From NCBI RefSeq assembly GCF_032118995.1, contig NC_092652.1, positions 20,630,544 to 20,694,543 on the forward strand: a DNA stretch of 64,000 bases, written 5' to 3'. The translations under genes and the position numbers were made by a program. The stretch comes from Asterias amurensis (lineage: Eukaryota; Echinodermata; Asteroidea; Forcipulatida; Asteriidae). Every line of letters starts with the position of its first letter. Positions within the stretch are counted from its first letter, which is position 1. Positions 44,821 to 57,162 of this stretch are shown here, piece after piece. The notes beneath the pieces were generated by a model. The model ran no database searches, was not told the DNA's origin, and worked only from the letters and a program-made list of their open reading frames with translations.

Positions 44821-45074
44821 GGGGCCCAATTTCATGGCTCTGCTTACCGTAAGCACAGAATCGGCGCTTACGGAAGCAGGGAATTCTGTGCTTACGGCAA
44901 GCGTATTGCACGGGTTAGCGGTGAATTTGGGCTTCTGCGCGTGCGTACTTCACGTTACTATAGGCATTCTACGCTTACAAGGCTAGTGCAGAAATTCGGC
45001 GCTTGCACGTAAGCGGGGAATCGCGATCGTAAGCGCAGAATTCGGCGGTAAGCAGAGCCATGAAATTGGGCCCT
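44821..45074. mobile_element. Inverted-repeat element, family E
   Basis: Ends GGGCCCAATTTCATGGCTCT and AGAGCCATGAAATTGGGCCC, a perfect 20-base match. Interior rich in GCTTACGG and GTAAGC. 254 bp. Confidence 0.8.
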
Positions 45075-45422
45075 GGTCTAGTACCAAAACCGCCGTGTTG
45101 GCACACTTGGATCACAGAGTTGGTTTTCTAGAATTGCTGTGACCACACTGTGGATTCATTATAAGAAAGCATTAAAACATTGTGTGTGTTTTTGAGCTGT
45201 AGAGGTTCCCGCCAAAAACGCCCGATTACGCGCGAAATTTGCGCAGTTTCTAAATGCAAGAAACAGGCATACCGTCTCAATGAGCCGGGCCCATAGTTTC
45301 TCAACAATTGCCTGCTAAGCAGAATCGGGCAGAACACCAGTCACAAATTGTATATTATGGTAGTTTCTGTTAACCTTATTCTAATAGGCATACTTTTGTT
45401 GTTAGCTATTTGTTGTGTTTAA

Positions 45423-45794
45423 AGACAGTGGACACAATTGGAAACATGTCAAACTTGGTGTATCTCATCATATGCATGACAAAACAAACCTGTAAAAATT
45501 TGAGCTCAATCGGTAACCGAGATAATAGCGAGATAATAATGCAAGAAGAAACACTCTTGTCACACGAAGTTGTGTGATATTCAGATGCTTGATTTCGAGA
45601 CTTCAAATTCTAAATCTGAGGTCTCGGAATCAAATTCGTGGAAAATTACTTCTTTCTCGAAAACATCGTTACTTCAGAGGGAGCCTTTTCTCACAATGTT
45701 TTATACTATCAACAGCTCCCCATTTATACTCGTTACCAAGTAAGGTTTTTATGCTAATAATTATTTTAAGTCATTACCAATAGTGTCCACTGCC
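45423..45794 (+). mobile_element. TTAA-type MITE, family A
   Basis: TTAA at 45419-45422; ends AGACAGTGGACACAATTGG and AGTGTCCACTGCCCT. Its right flank is a family E scrap (CAGCTCTATGAAATTGCGCC) instead of TTAA. Confidence 0.75.
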
Positions 45795-45829
45795 CTCATG
45801 CAGCTCTATGAAATTGCGCCAAGCAATCC

Positions 45830-48690
45830 ACCTTTTATTAGTTACCATAATAGATGACGAAGATAGCTGTGCTAGGAATACAGTGATCTAAAACTGTAAC
45901 ATTTTAACCCAGTTTTATCATCGATCTTTCGGGAGTAACCTTGGGACGGCGTCTCGATTTTAACAGCCTTGTCACTGACTCGTCTTGTCCAAAGCAATTA
46001 GACTCAAGACATAGAACTTGATGTGACCATGAGCTTGATATGAAAACAAATACTCGCCGGGTGACAATTCATTGTCAGATTCAATTAAAGCCTTACGCTG
46101 TGTTTTCAGCAAAAACAGAAAGTCGGTAAAATGAACACTGCGGAAGCTATTAAAAAGTTGTGTAGAATGATTATCGTGATGTATCAACATTACATATATT
46201 GTATTAAGTTTCCAACATGAAGACAAACATTATACATGTATAAAATAATTTAAAAAATCGATGCTTGAAAAGTGGCAGATTAATATGTACTTGCTTTTGG
46301 TTTCCTAGTTCAACATTTTAGTTGGATCGAAAGTGTTTTGTTTCAGATATAGTATCTGTTTGAAGTTCAAATTAAAACTCCGAATACAACTTTCACTCAT
46401 TCAAAAAAGCTTTTACCAATTAAATATTCTAGACTCTAAAATGACGTCTCTAAAGTGACATGAGAGCAGCAATTAAATAGCAAATATGAGTCGAAGAGTA
46501 TAGGTAGGCTTACATATAAAGCTCAAATACAAGCCTTTTTGTAATCAGTGAAATACATGAGCATTTTGGAGGTGGGTGGCGCGGGGCGGGGGTAGTCTCA
46601 AGTTAGTCTGATCGACAGTTTTTTCAAAACAACATATATAAATGCACCCAAAGAATTTTTTATAACACCACATTTTAATTTTAATAGATAAACTGTTAAA
46701 TAGAAATGAACTCATTCAACATTTAAACAAATTTGACATCAATCTAAAACTCTCAAAAGCAAGCAATATTTCCCGTTTACAAAGAGCATTAAATATGACC
46801 AAAAAATTGGAAAATGAATACTTACAAATCAGAAAATGAAAGAGATTTTTATTGTGACCATTTTTTTCCAATTTTATTTTTTGAAAAGAAGTCTCCAACC
46901 ATACAGAAATATTGTTGTTGCCTCTTCATTAAAAGGCGGAATATGCGTTTAAGGACTGGCTAAGCAAACACGTAGCCATAGCCTTAGCCTAAGCCCTTCA
47001 TTCGTAAACAACCAAACATTGAGGGAAAATGGTAATCTGACATTGTTTTACTGTTGTATTGTATTTTTTTTAATACATAACGACAGATATGCTCTTTGTT
47101 TCAATTTACTGGTACTTGGTTGAGACTTTTCAGAAAAGGCCGAAAAAGACTGAATTCCAGAAGCCCTTTTGACTAATTAGTATTCAAACCGAGGTCACGC
47201 ATGAAAAAATCACGCCTAGTCGCTCAGATAAATAACAATGGAGACTTATTAAATCGAGTGTTCTGCAGGTAGACTGTCCAGCTGGACTCTAACTCGTTTA
47301 CGGGTTACGTAACCAATTCAATAACATACAGCTGTATGCTGTTGGTCAGGGTAGTTGGTTCTTTGGCGTGATGCCGTTAACACTTCCTACACCTTCCATT
47401 TTTCAAGTTGTCACTCATGTACAATAAATAGTTCATTAATAAAACCTCTGGACCAAAATTTATGGGCCAACTTCTTTCCTTTCGTTCGTCCGTCATGTGT
47501 CTCGCCTGGTAACAACATAGTGGTAGAGAATCCGAGTAGAAAGGTTAGAATGTTAACGGGTCAAGCACTACAACCAGCAGCCCTTGCTTTTTTGGTAAGT
47601 AACATTGTCAATAATAAGGGTAACGCCTTCAACTTAACGATTTTTATTTGTTTGGTGAAAAGGACAGCAATATTAGAAAAGTAAATGAAATCACAAAAAC
47701 TCCCGTAATCAAAATTATCTTTCCCCCAAATAACGAAAAAATGTAAGTGCGTGTAAAGAGTTGTTACAATGCTAAACGTAATTTCCTGAGGATTTATGAA
47801 ATTACAGTATTATACAGAGAATTCATAACACCATGAAACGTTTATTATTGACTGCTTTCGAGGCCTTCAACTAGAGGTTTACTGGTATAACAAATTACGA
47901 GAAATAAGCGAAACAGCTAGTGTTTGATATTATTATCGTACACAACAGTAATGAATTAAGTAACAACTATTAATGTATAAACTATAACAGAGATCCAGTT
48001 TAGTATAAACATAACCTAAACACCAACAACTTTTGCTTTACAAGGTAAAAAGATACTAGCCCAAATACCATACATGAGTTTTTGTTTCAACCACCCCTTT
48101 CCTGCTAACGTTTCCAGAGCAGCAATTAGTCAAGCAATACTTTTCTGCTAAAGACTTTTCATGATAACGTATCATTACGAAGAGGGTGTTGTATATCAAA
48201 TTAATCCATCCAAAACACGGCAAACTCTAGGGGCGCACTATATTACAAATCTCCTTCACTGAACGCCACAGACTAAAGTTAATTATAATTTTAAAATTAG
48301 AGTATAAATAATTTTAATTTACATACTAATGTATTACTAGTGAATTGTAATACTCTATGTTTACTATTTTTGCTAAAAACATTCAGGCTGTTCTAAACAA
48401 TAGCAATTTTTTCTCAAAATTTTACTTTTGAGGTCAAGTGAAAATATGACTACTGGCAGAGTAACATGGAAAATGACTTTACGAGGTATCAAGGAATTGA
48501 TAACGTTGATTAAAATTAGTTTTTAAACTATTTGTTTCTTTTTCTAATTTTGGTCCAGGATGTAATGCTTGATTGCGTGTAGCTCTTTAAAAATCTTACC
48601 GAGCCAATGAATTCACTGAGAGTAAGAGAAATCGAATGATTTCGAGATGTGCGCATGCTCCGAACTGTGTTAACAAATTGACTTAACCGG
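45830..48690. other. Unassigned 2.9-kb spacer
   Basis: AT-rich; no gene, intron-exon pattern or repeat boundary recognised. A 109-codon frame at 47355-47684 has no known motif. Confidence 0.4.
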
Positions 48691-48918
48691 AGCCCAATTT
48701 CTTAGAGCTGCTTAGCACAAAAATTTGCTTAGCATGAAATTTTTGCCTTGATAAAAATAGGATTACCAACCAAATTTCCACGTGATTTTCAGGAATAAGC
48801 AGTTACAAGCAATATGCAACAGATGGAAATTTGGAATTGGCAATCCTGTTTTTGTCAAGGAAGAAATTTCATGCTAAGCAAATTGTTGTGCTTAGCAGCT
48901 CTATGAAATTGGGCCCCG
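48690..48918. mobile_element. Inverted-repeat element, family E
   Basis: Ends AGCCCAATTTCTTAGAGCTG and CAGCTCTATGAAATTGGGCC; interior TTTGCTTAGCATGAAATTT. CCGG flanks both ends (about 48687-48690 and 48915-48918). Confidence 0.75.
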
Positions 48919-48924
48919 GTGTCT

Positions 48925-50385
48925 GATGCCACCTTGGGGTCCGAAGTCTCCCACTGACAAGCTCTGGTTATGATCGGGATATCATTATGCACTACAGGCT
49001 TTAACTTAATAGAGATGTTCTTGTTTTATGGCTATAACCGAATAGAGACGTCCTTGTTGCAGCGAACACAGAAGTTTTAACTTGGGCAACGAGAATGAGG
49101 GGGGGGGGATGCAGATCGACGTGACAGACATCCGAGAAATCCCGATCGGGGTTTACTCTTAGGGTTTAAATGGGGGTTTATTTATTAGCCTTGTCCTTAA
49201 TATAAGGCTCCCAAACTCGACTGTTAAGAAAACAAATTGTGCTGATCATAGTCTGGTGACTCCAATGCCTCCCTGTCCCGATATTCCCTCGGTGTTCCTA
49301 GACGTGTTTGTGCGTTCTTGTATTAATCGCCGCAACAACGAACGATGCATACTCTAAATGCCCGTCGAGCTGGGGTCAAAAAAGAGAAGAATGACAATAA
49401 TACAAACAGATTTTTATTTATTTTAATCAGTCAATGTCCGTCAACCATTGGGTCATGTATCCCTTTTTCACAAGAAAGCCCCCCCCCCCTTCCCCAACTC
49501 TGCCCCACGTTGCTGTTTAGAAGATGAAAACAAAACCCATTCAACACACATACGGCCCGTCCGTTGCAAAGCAGCCCAACTCGAAAAAAAATACAAAGCA
49601 AGTAGGCCTTCAGAAAGAAAGTTTGCAATAAAACGGGATGAAAGTGATGTCAAAAGAAGCCGAGAAATTCTCATCCATATTATAGGTCTTGTATGCAGTT
49701 TGGAACTTTGAAAAAAGAAAGAAAAAAAACCGCCTACAATGTACCCAGAAATGATGTTATATAAGTACACCACAACTTTGTAGTTATGCTGTTTTGTCAA
49801 GAAAAGGCCGTATATTGAGAAGGAGATGGGCATACTTCGAATATGCAATCATTATATATTTCTTTATATATATAACTTTCAATTACTTATTTTTTTCTTT
49901 GTTTCATCTATTAAACATGACCTTTTGTCATTGTTGTCCTTATCAAACCGGCTGGTGTAGTAGTGTGTTTGGTTCTGTAAACTTAAGAGTTTCTATAATT
50001 ACATAAAAACAACAAATAATTGGCTGACAATGTCAGTTAGAGTAGAGTTTCTGAACATGTAAAACTAAGAAAAAACAAACACCCGGATGATATCATATCA
50101 TATCACAATTATAGCAACGAAAATCAACAACAACGCTCTGTATATATATATTTTTTTCTTTCGGATTATGACATCTGGTGTGAGGTTTCATAGTTTTGTT
50201 TGTAACAGGATCTGGAAATCGTACACCGCGCCAATACGTTTTTTAGATTCGAAATAATAATGTCTCCTATCCAATTAGTTGTCTCTGATACAAGACCTTG
50301 TTTTTGTTTTTACTGGACGCGTAAATTGGCAGCTCTGGTGTCCATGAACAAATGTTGTAATTGGCAGGTGGCCATCAGTGGCAGG
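48925..50385. other. Unassigned spacer
   Basis: Nothing recognised. Overlapping open frames at 49345-49850 on both strands are low-complexity-biased and look like chance. Confidence 0.4.
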
Positions 50386-50393
50386 CATCTTAA

Positions 50394-51050
50394 AGGCACT
50401 GGACACTTTTGGTAATTACTCAAAAATCATTGTTAGCATTCAAACTTACTTGGTAACGAGCAATGGAGAGATGTTGATAGTATACAAATATTGACTGCTT
50501 CGAGGTGGTCTCCGGAGTGTTTTATTTTCCCGTGGCGCAGCCGAGGGAAAATGGAACGGTCCGGGGATCACCGAGAGAGTCGTAGTTTTAACCATGGCAC
50601 GAGATAAAGCAGTCAATATTTGTTTTATAACACCCCAACAGACTATTTATCATCTTCGCACACGTAACGTTCGTACGAGCGCTTCAGATACACAGATGCA
50701 CAACTAGTTGCGTCCAAGGTGGGTAAAAAGACGTCTGGGTACTGCACGCCGTGTGGTAGTCGTCGGACTATCACACGGCAAACGATTCACTATCAAACGG
50801 CAAACAATGCACTATCACACGGCTGCCGTCTACTAAAACTAAGACATACCATGTGACGCGCTCTAAACCAATGAAAAGGCCGAATATTTGTAAGATGTTT
50901 TATAATATACAACATTGCGAGAAACGGGTTACTCTGATGTAAGTTAGTTTTTGTTGAAAGAGGCAATTTGTTTTACTCAAAACTTTTGGCCTGAGGCCTT
51001 TTTTTGGCACCTTAAACCACACACATTTTGTGAAACAAAAGTGTTATGCC
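50394..51050 (-). mobile_element. TTAA-type MITE, family A, interrupted by family D
   Basis: TTAA at 50390-50393, start AGGCACTGGACACTTTTGGT. Resumes at about 50920 with ACAACATTGCGAGAAACGGG; the far end is degraded. Confidence 0.7.
50483..50918. mobile_element. Family D element inside a family A element
   Basis: Inserted at GATAGTATA with TATA on both sides. Contains ATATTGACTGCTTCGAG, a hairpin around GCAGCCGAGGGAAAAT, CAGTCAATATTTGTTTTATA, GGGTACTGCACGCCGTGTG and GTGACGCGCTCTAAACCAAT, in the same order as the copy at 55831. Confidence 0.65.
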
Positions 51051-51133
51051 TCATTTTAAAATTTTGTTTTATGAAGCACTATATCATCATCGCACTCCAA
51101 CATGGAGATCAGTGGTACTTGGCTGTTTGATCT

Positions 51134-51382
51134 GGGCCCAATTTCAAAGAGCCGCTATAAGCACAACAATTTGCTTATAGCATGACATGTTTTGCTTTGA
51201 TAAAAACAGGATTACCAACCAAATTTCCAATTGATTTTCAGGATAAGCAAACAACAGCTGAATACTAGTAACAAGCAATAGGCAACAAATAGAAATTTGG
51301 TTGGTAATTCTGTTTTTATCAAGGAAGAAATTTTATGCTACGCAATTTGTTGTGCTTAGCAGCTCTATGAAATTTGGCCCTG
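51134..51382. mobile_element. Inverted-repeat element, family E
   Basis: Ends GGGCCCAATTTCAAAGAGCC and AGCTCTATGAAATTTGGCCC; interior shared with the 48690 copy (GGATTACCAACCAAATTTCC). Confidence 0.75.
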
Positions 51383-51439
51383 CATGGTACTCAGATATCT
51401 GAACTCTCGCTACTCAGACACTGTACTCTTCTATGGTAT

Positions 51440-51525
51440 TTTTATTTATTTATTTATTTTAATTCTTCGGACAAGCAAAACAATAAAACAAGCAAAGGCC
51501 GTCCAGGGAAGGGCAAAAGTAAAAA
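51440..51525 (+). repeat. Retroposon-tail-like fragment
   Basis: AT-rich run then AAGGCCGTCCAGGGAAGGGC and AAAAGTAAAA; a close match (GAGGCCGTCCAGGGAAAGAC, AACAGTAAA) occurs at 12836-12865 after a similar ATT-rich run. Family unknown. Confidence 0.35.
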
Positions 51526-51769
51526 AAACTGTCATCAAAAAATATGTGCCCAGACCTAGCTCATAAAAAATACACATTATGGCTGCACAACTACTCATAC
51601 TCGAGTTACACTCAGCAGATATCTCAGCAGTACTTGGAACTCATCTGAAAGAAATACTTGTTTTGACTAAAATTTACGGGCTGCGCACAAATTTAAACCT
51701 TTACAAACTGCTTTCAACCAATTTAAAACATCGGTATTATTTTGAAATAAAGTTTGAATAGCTTACCGT

Positions 51770-54700
51770 CTACTTGCTGCACAAACCGCCAGAGCACTTT
51801 TTGAACTGTGGTGGGCAGTCGCTACATTTTTTCCCGGTGCTGTAGGGCTTTTCTCCACGCCAGTTACCCCTAGAAAAAATAGAAGATGATAGGTCTGGAT
51901 GAAAACAAATTGTGAAAATATTATCGGTATAGCTGGAACTGGTAAGAAACAAAAAGAAAAGAAGAAGTTGTGCAAGAAAAGGGGGATTCGTATCAACCAT
52001 AAAATCAGTATTTTGACCGGGGTCACTCTTTTGGGATAACGCGTGGGATGAGTTGACAATGCAGTGTTCATGTTGTGTCTGATCAATCAATGCAATGTTT
52101 TTAACTATTGCTCCGTCGCACCTTGTAAACTCTTTTAAAGTGCTACACAATTGGGTCTAAGAGTTCATTACTTCAATAACCTATCTTTCTAGAAAAACAA
52201 CATTATAAATTTTCACTTCGCGTCTTGTAATGAGTACTTTGTTAGTAGATACGTGCGAAAATAAGACTTGTTTTTATCTTTGAATCCGTTATAACAGCTT
52301 ACCCCTCGCCGTAGTTGCAAACGAGCCTGCTTGGCATTCCACTGTTGGGACAATTCGTCTTGAAGCCACAGCCAACTTCTTGTGTATCGCCCCATATCAT
52401 CTGACAAAAAAGTTTATTTGTTTGTTTAGCGATAATTAATAATAGCTTTACACTGTAAAGTGGTTTGAGTATAACACTATTGTACCAACTGTAAATGATA
52501 TACATGCTTATCATATTGACACCTGTTAACAATGGTATGTATAGAATTCAAAAACACACAAGAATATGAACATGTTTTAGGTTATAGACCTACCATGTAA
52601 CGAAGTGGGTAAAATGTGTTCAATTCATGGATGTGTTCAATTCTAAACATTGTTTTTACAGTGTATAGTTCTAACAGAGGAATTGTTTTTACAACAGCGT
52701 GTACACTGCGCTTAACATTTAGTGGCCAACAACATTCCTAATTTCGCTCAATTCCCATTAATATCATTAATCAGCTCAGGGCTGCCGTGACGCTCAGAAA
52801 AAAAAACTAAAAACCGGGAGCAATATTCAGGAGAGTCGAGTAACTCCGTTGCACATGCTCAAACAACTTTCGTACGAGACGGGAACAAAAACTACAGCAC
52901 CTCATCGACTAACATTTTAAGGGAAGCTTTATAACATCTTTAAACCGTGTGCGTTTATTGTAAATCTGCGGTCGTTTGTGTTTTGTGTCGTACAAAAGGT
53001 ACCTAACAGTTTCTTTTAAAACAAAATTTATAACAGAACAGGGCCCAATTTCATAAAGCACTTAAGCATTGGCTGGTGAACCACTTTGCTTAACAAAGAA
53101 ATTTGTCCAGCAGTATTTTCAGCTTAGCCATTAACAGCTTTATGCAATTGGACAAATGTTCGGTGTCGAGACAAAATAGGGTGTTAATAAATTGTATACA
53201 TAAGCGTGCTAATTTTTTAAACAACCCTAAAAAAAATCACATACCTGTGTGTAGTGTCCGCAGGAACTGAGCAATGGGTCACTCGGGTCTGGATTGCACC
53301 GGTTTGATTTATGATTAAAGATGGCCTTTTCCCCTTCCCACATAGACACCATATCCAGTGGATTGCGGTAACTGGCGAAGGCCATATTCTCACCCACCCA
53401 GCTCCATTTGGAGGACGACTTCTCCGGGTTGTGATCCATTATGCAGCGGTCGGCCCAACCCTGAGCCTTGCGGGCTAGCTCTTTGCTCCACACCTAAACG
53501 GGCAAATACACAAAACAAATGTAAGAAAGAACAAGCAACCAATTAACCTAAAAACAAACAAACACAACACCCCAACAAACGAACAAATAAACATCCCCCA
53601 AACCAAACAAACAAACACAAACAAACAAAAACAACAACAACAACAACCAAACAAACAAACCCATTTACAAAGAAAGAATTAATGAAACAAACAACTAAAA
53701 TATTGCAAAGATAATTGTATTCTTCGAAACTTTATTGCTTTGTGGAATCGGCCTCTGGGCCCGATTTCACTAAACCGTTTTGATCATCGCAAACGCTGCA
53801 TCCCATCACTATGATCCAAAATCAATCGCAACTTAGCGATGGATTTTTTATATCAACCATTTCACTAAAACTTTACGACAGATTTACTCATCGCAATTAG
53901 CGATGACAATCTTGCGATGACTATAGTGTCCGCAAAGTAAAAGTTTATAGCAAAATTATGATAAAGTTATCATTCACTAAAACTTTACGACAGATTTACT
54001 CGTCGCAATTAGCAATGACAACCTTGCGATGACTATTTAGTGTACGCTAAGTAAAAGTTTATCGAAAAATTATGGTAAAGTTTGGCATTTTAATGTGCTA
54101 ACCATAATCTTGACGTAGTTTGTTCGCGAATTAAATGATGAAATTGCATTATGTTATGGTCTTTGTGGTATTTTCTGGGAGACTCAGATTGCCGATGACA
54201 AAGAAATCTCATCGCTGTTTGTCGAAGAAAAAATAATTCATACAACACCAATTTCTCAAGAAAAAAATATGTACGTCTTTCAAAGGCAATCTTCTTCTGT
54301 TTTGAATGCATCGTAAACACCACCACTTTATTTCGATTGTAAAAAAAAAAAAAAAAATATATATATATACGAACACGTGCAGAAAAAAAATCCCTGACAA
54401 AAAACACGTTTCTCGTTGTTTCCAACTAAACGGGATCGCCTGAACTCGAGTAAGTTTTCACAGATTAGTTTTATGGCGTGTCAACTTTTGTCAAGAATCT
54501 TTTGTAAAAAAAAAGAAAAAAACTAAAATGTACGAACACGTGCAGAACAAAATATCTAGAAAACAAAAACCATTTCTCGTTGTTTTAAACTAAACGGGAT
54601 CGCCTAAACTCAAGGAGGTTTTCACAAAATATTGTTAATAGCGTTTAAACTTTTGTCAAGAACCTATTGTGAAACGAAGGGGAAAACATAAAGTGTACGA

Positions 54701-55002
54701 ACACGTACCGAAAAAAAAACGACAAAACAAAAACAGTCTCGTTGTTTTCAACTAGACTTCGAGGAAGTTTTCACGGATTAGTTATGGCGTGTTAACTCTT
54801 GTCATGAACCTTTAGTTTCCGTGAAAAAAGAGAGATACCAACTCACCAACTTCATCATATTGGAAGCTCCTTTTTCTTTGCTTCTGAACTTATTGTGCTG
54901 GTCCAAAATGACTTTTTCCTGCTTGCGGGTCAACCCAGCGGATGCAGTATGCATCCACACGACCAGCACCACGACGAGCAGCATGCCACTTCGATTCATC
55001 AT
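51770..55002 (-). CDS. Secreted CAP-superfamily (SCP/CRISP-like) protein, four exons
   Basis: Exons on the minus strand: 55002-54847, 53493-53245, 52400-52303, 51869-51770. Donors are GTGAGT, GTATGT and GTAAGC; acceptors are TTTAG, GTCAG and TCTAG. The spliced length is 603 nt, giving 200 residues and TAG. Residues 1-22 are a signal peptide ending TASA. The CAP domain follows: HNKFR, then WADRC, DH, GENM and WEGE supplying the usual His-Glu-Glu-His set, then GHYTQMIWG (CAP1) and LVCNYGEGGNWRG (CAP2). A short Cys-rich end (CSDCPPQFKKCSGGLCSK) follows. Members are secreted and bind or process varied targets; this one's target is unknown. The first of two adjacent ATGs is used here. A donor-like GTAAGC lies 3 bases after the stop, so a 3' UTR intron is possible. 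Introns are 1353, 844 and 433 nt. No neighbouring gene is related. Confidence 0.9.
53039..53152. mobile_element. Partial family E element in CAP intron 2
   Basis: GGGCCCAATTTCATAAAGCA at left and AACAGCTTTATGCAATTGG at right; short interior. Confidence 0.6.
53509..53690. repeat. Low-complexity (AAAC)n-rich tract in CAP intron 1
   Basis: Irregular AAAC, AAAC/AAC and CAA repeats with hardly any T or G over 180 bases. Confidence 0.85.
53858..54084. repeat. Tandem duplication, about 112-bp unit, in CAP intron 1
   Basis: CACTAAAACTTTACGACAGA recurs at 53863 and 53975, each followed by a GCGATGA/GCAATGA, CTTGCGATGACTA and AAGTAAAAGTTTAT series. A family-E-like GGGCCCGATTTCACTAAA precedes it at 53757. 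Confidence 0.8.
54368..54825. repeat. Tandem repeat, about 163-bp unit, three copies, in CAP intron 1
   Basis: ACGAACACGT recurs at 54369, 54533 and 54697, each followed by TTCTCGTTGTTT, AACTAAACGGGATCGCC (diverged in the third) and a GTTTTCAC stretch. Confidence 0.8.
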
Positions 55003-55100
55003 CGTGCCGTTACAAGGGGTTCTTTCGCGGGGTTGAAGTCGCGTCTGATGCTCGGCAAACGAAGGTCTACTTTGTCCGGGACAAACTCGAGATCGGGGTC

Positions 55101-55122
55101 TTTATGAGGTGCAGTCCCGCCC
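55101..55122 (-). promoter_or_regulatory. Possible core promoter of the CAP gene
   Basis: On the minus strand a GC box (GGGCGGG, 55122-55116) is followed by CATAAA (55108-55103), about 100 bases before the ATG at 55002. The spacing is plausible for a TATA-type promoter with a short leader. Motif match only. Confidence 0.3.
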
Positions 55123-55830
55123 ACTGGAAACCCAACACCCCTATAGTCGGCATTGTCTTTTTGCTGCCACACGTACGCCGTGTAATTAATATTCACACAA
55201 AAATATTGTGCAGTCAAGCAAGTTGACAAAAATAATACACACTTTAGGTGATGACTGTGTTTTTTTCTTTCGATGTTTTTAGTTTGACAAGTAATTATTG
55301 TTCAAGCTGTCACGCCAAAAAATGATCATGTTCATGTTCATCAAAATCGCTGAATCACTAGGTGGTTTTAATAACTGCAAACAAATTAATGTTAAAACAA
55401 TAATTACAAAAATTACACACATCAATATGAAATTAAAGGAATACCGTATAGGTGGTAAAGAATTGCTTCAACTACTTTGCATGTAGGATGGTTATTGCAC
55501 AGCAAGGACGAAAAGCAAGGTGGTGTTGCACACAAGCGGTACACCTTTTTTTCTTCTGTGGACAATTTTGCCCGATTTATAACTTTAATGTTTGCATTTT
55601 TTAAAACAAAATCTCAATGTATGAAACTACAGGTAAGCCCAATTCCATTTTTTTTATTTTTTTTATTATTGTTAATTCTTTATAGTCTAATTTGGGAGGT
55701 AAACCAAAGTAATGCATTGCCTGAGGCTTATGTACAGTGTAAATAGAAAATAGCTGTTTACAATGATTAGTGCATCTGTATGAATGCTACATTGAAAAGT
55801 AACATTTCACTCCGTTTAGTCTGAAATTTC

Positions 55831-56385
55831 ATAATATACAAATATTGACTGCTTCGAGTGCTATGGTTAAAACTATGACTCCCGAGGTAATCCCCGGAGC
55901 GCTCTATTTTCCCGAGGCGAAGCCGAGGGAAAATAGAACGCTCCGGGGATCACCTCGGGAGTCATAGTTTTTAACCACTGCACGAGCAAAAGCAGTCAAT
56001 ATTTGTTTTATAACACCCCAAACATTTCTAAATACTGTACTATTATTATTAAGTTACAGACCTGAATGCTACAATCCACGGACGACGCGAATACAGATTG
56101 CAAACACTTTTACTTTAATACTGTGTTGCATGTAGTGTCGTGCAATCCGAAATGGTTACAGACTATTAATTTATCATCCTCGTACACGCAACGGACGTCT
56201 GGGTACTGCACGCCGTGTGCTAGTCTGTCGGACTAGCGCACGGCGCCATGTGCTAGTCTTCGGACTAGCGCATGGCAAACCGACGCACTATCACACGGCC
56301 GTCGTCTAGCAAAACTAAGACATGTCATGTGACGCGCTCTAAACCAATGAGCAGGCAGAATACTTGCAAGGGGTGTTATAATGGG
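55831..56385. mobile_element. Family D element with a long hairpin
   Basis: Contains an almost perfect inverted repeat of about 50-60 bp per arm (55862-55980), including CTCCCGAGGTAATCCCCGGA on the left and CCGGGGATCACCTCGGGAG on the right. It also has two further pairs built on GTGCTAGTC..GGACTAGCGCA. Right end GGGGTGTTATAA. Confidence 0.65.
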
Positions 56386-56719
56386 ATTTATAGCGGCCTG
56401 TCGGGGGCTAGGGAGGTGGGTGGGGCATTATCCTTTTTTGAGATAATATGGTAGACTCTGTGCATTGTTTGGTTTAGGTAGTTACAAACAAATGTTACCA
56501 AACCTAATAAGGTATCTCAAAATGGCTTATGGACATCAATTGTTGGGGGGCGAGTTCTCCCTATTCCATATGTAGCATAAATGGTACTGTCATTACATTG
56601 CACATGATGTCATTAAGAAGCCCATTGGAAAAGAAAAAATACTAATCAATAATGTCAGTATATTTAAGATATCGCTATAGTTCATATTGGCGGGCTATCC
56701 TATAACTGAATATGTTTAA

Positions 56720-57028
56720 GGGCACTGGACATGTTTGGTAATTATACCAAAGACCAGTACTCTCAAACCTGTGAAAATTTGCGCTCAATTGGGAATCGAA
56801 GTTGAAAGAGAATTATGAATACGAAAAACACCGTTGTTGCAGTACTGTGTGTGCTTTCAGATGTCGAAGTATTTTATTATTTGAGTGAGAAACTAACTCT
56901 TTTGCAAAAACTACGTTACTTCATCAGATGAAGCCGTCTCTTACAATTATCAGCTCAATTGCTTGTCCAAATAATTTTTAATGCGAACAATTATTTTAAG
57001 AACAAAATTAATAGTGTCCACTGCGCCT
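56720..57028 (+). mobile_element. TTAA-type MITE, family A
   Basis: TTAA at 56716-56719, start GGGCACTGGACATGTTTGGT; right end AGTGTCCACTGCGCCT followed by CTAA. Shorter and more diverged than the rest. Confidence 0.7.
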
Positions 57029-57162
57029 CTAAAATACCGTTATGCTACATAACATAATGGCAGCCTATTCAACTGAGATGTAATGGATATCAAATGATCC
57101 AATCGAAAAATATGGATTACAATCGAAAAATATGGATTACGGATCAATACGGATTTTCTTAA

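Noticed and set aside
49345-49848. Overlapping frames of 60-126 codons on both strands
   Set aside because: Biased low-complexity composition and no motif; not supported as a gene.
54090-54425. 111-codon minus-strand frame between CAP exons 1 and 2
   Set aside because: Falls in tandem-repeat intron sequence between two exons with canonical splice sites and is not needed for the CAP domain.
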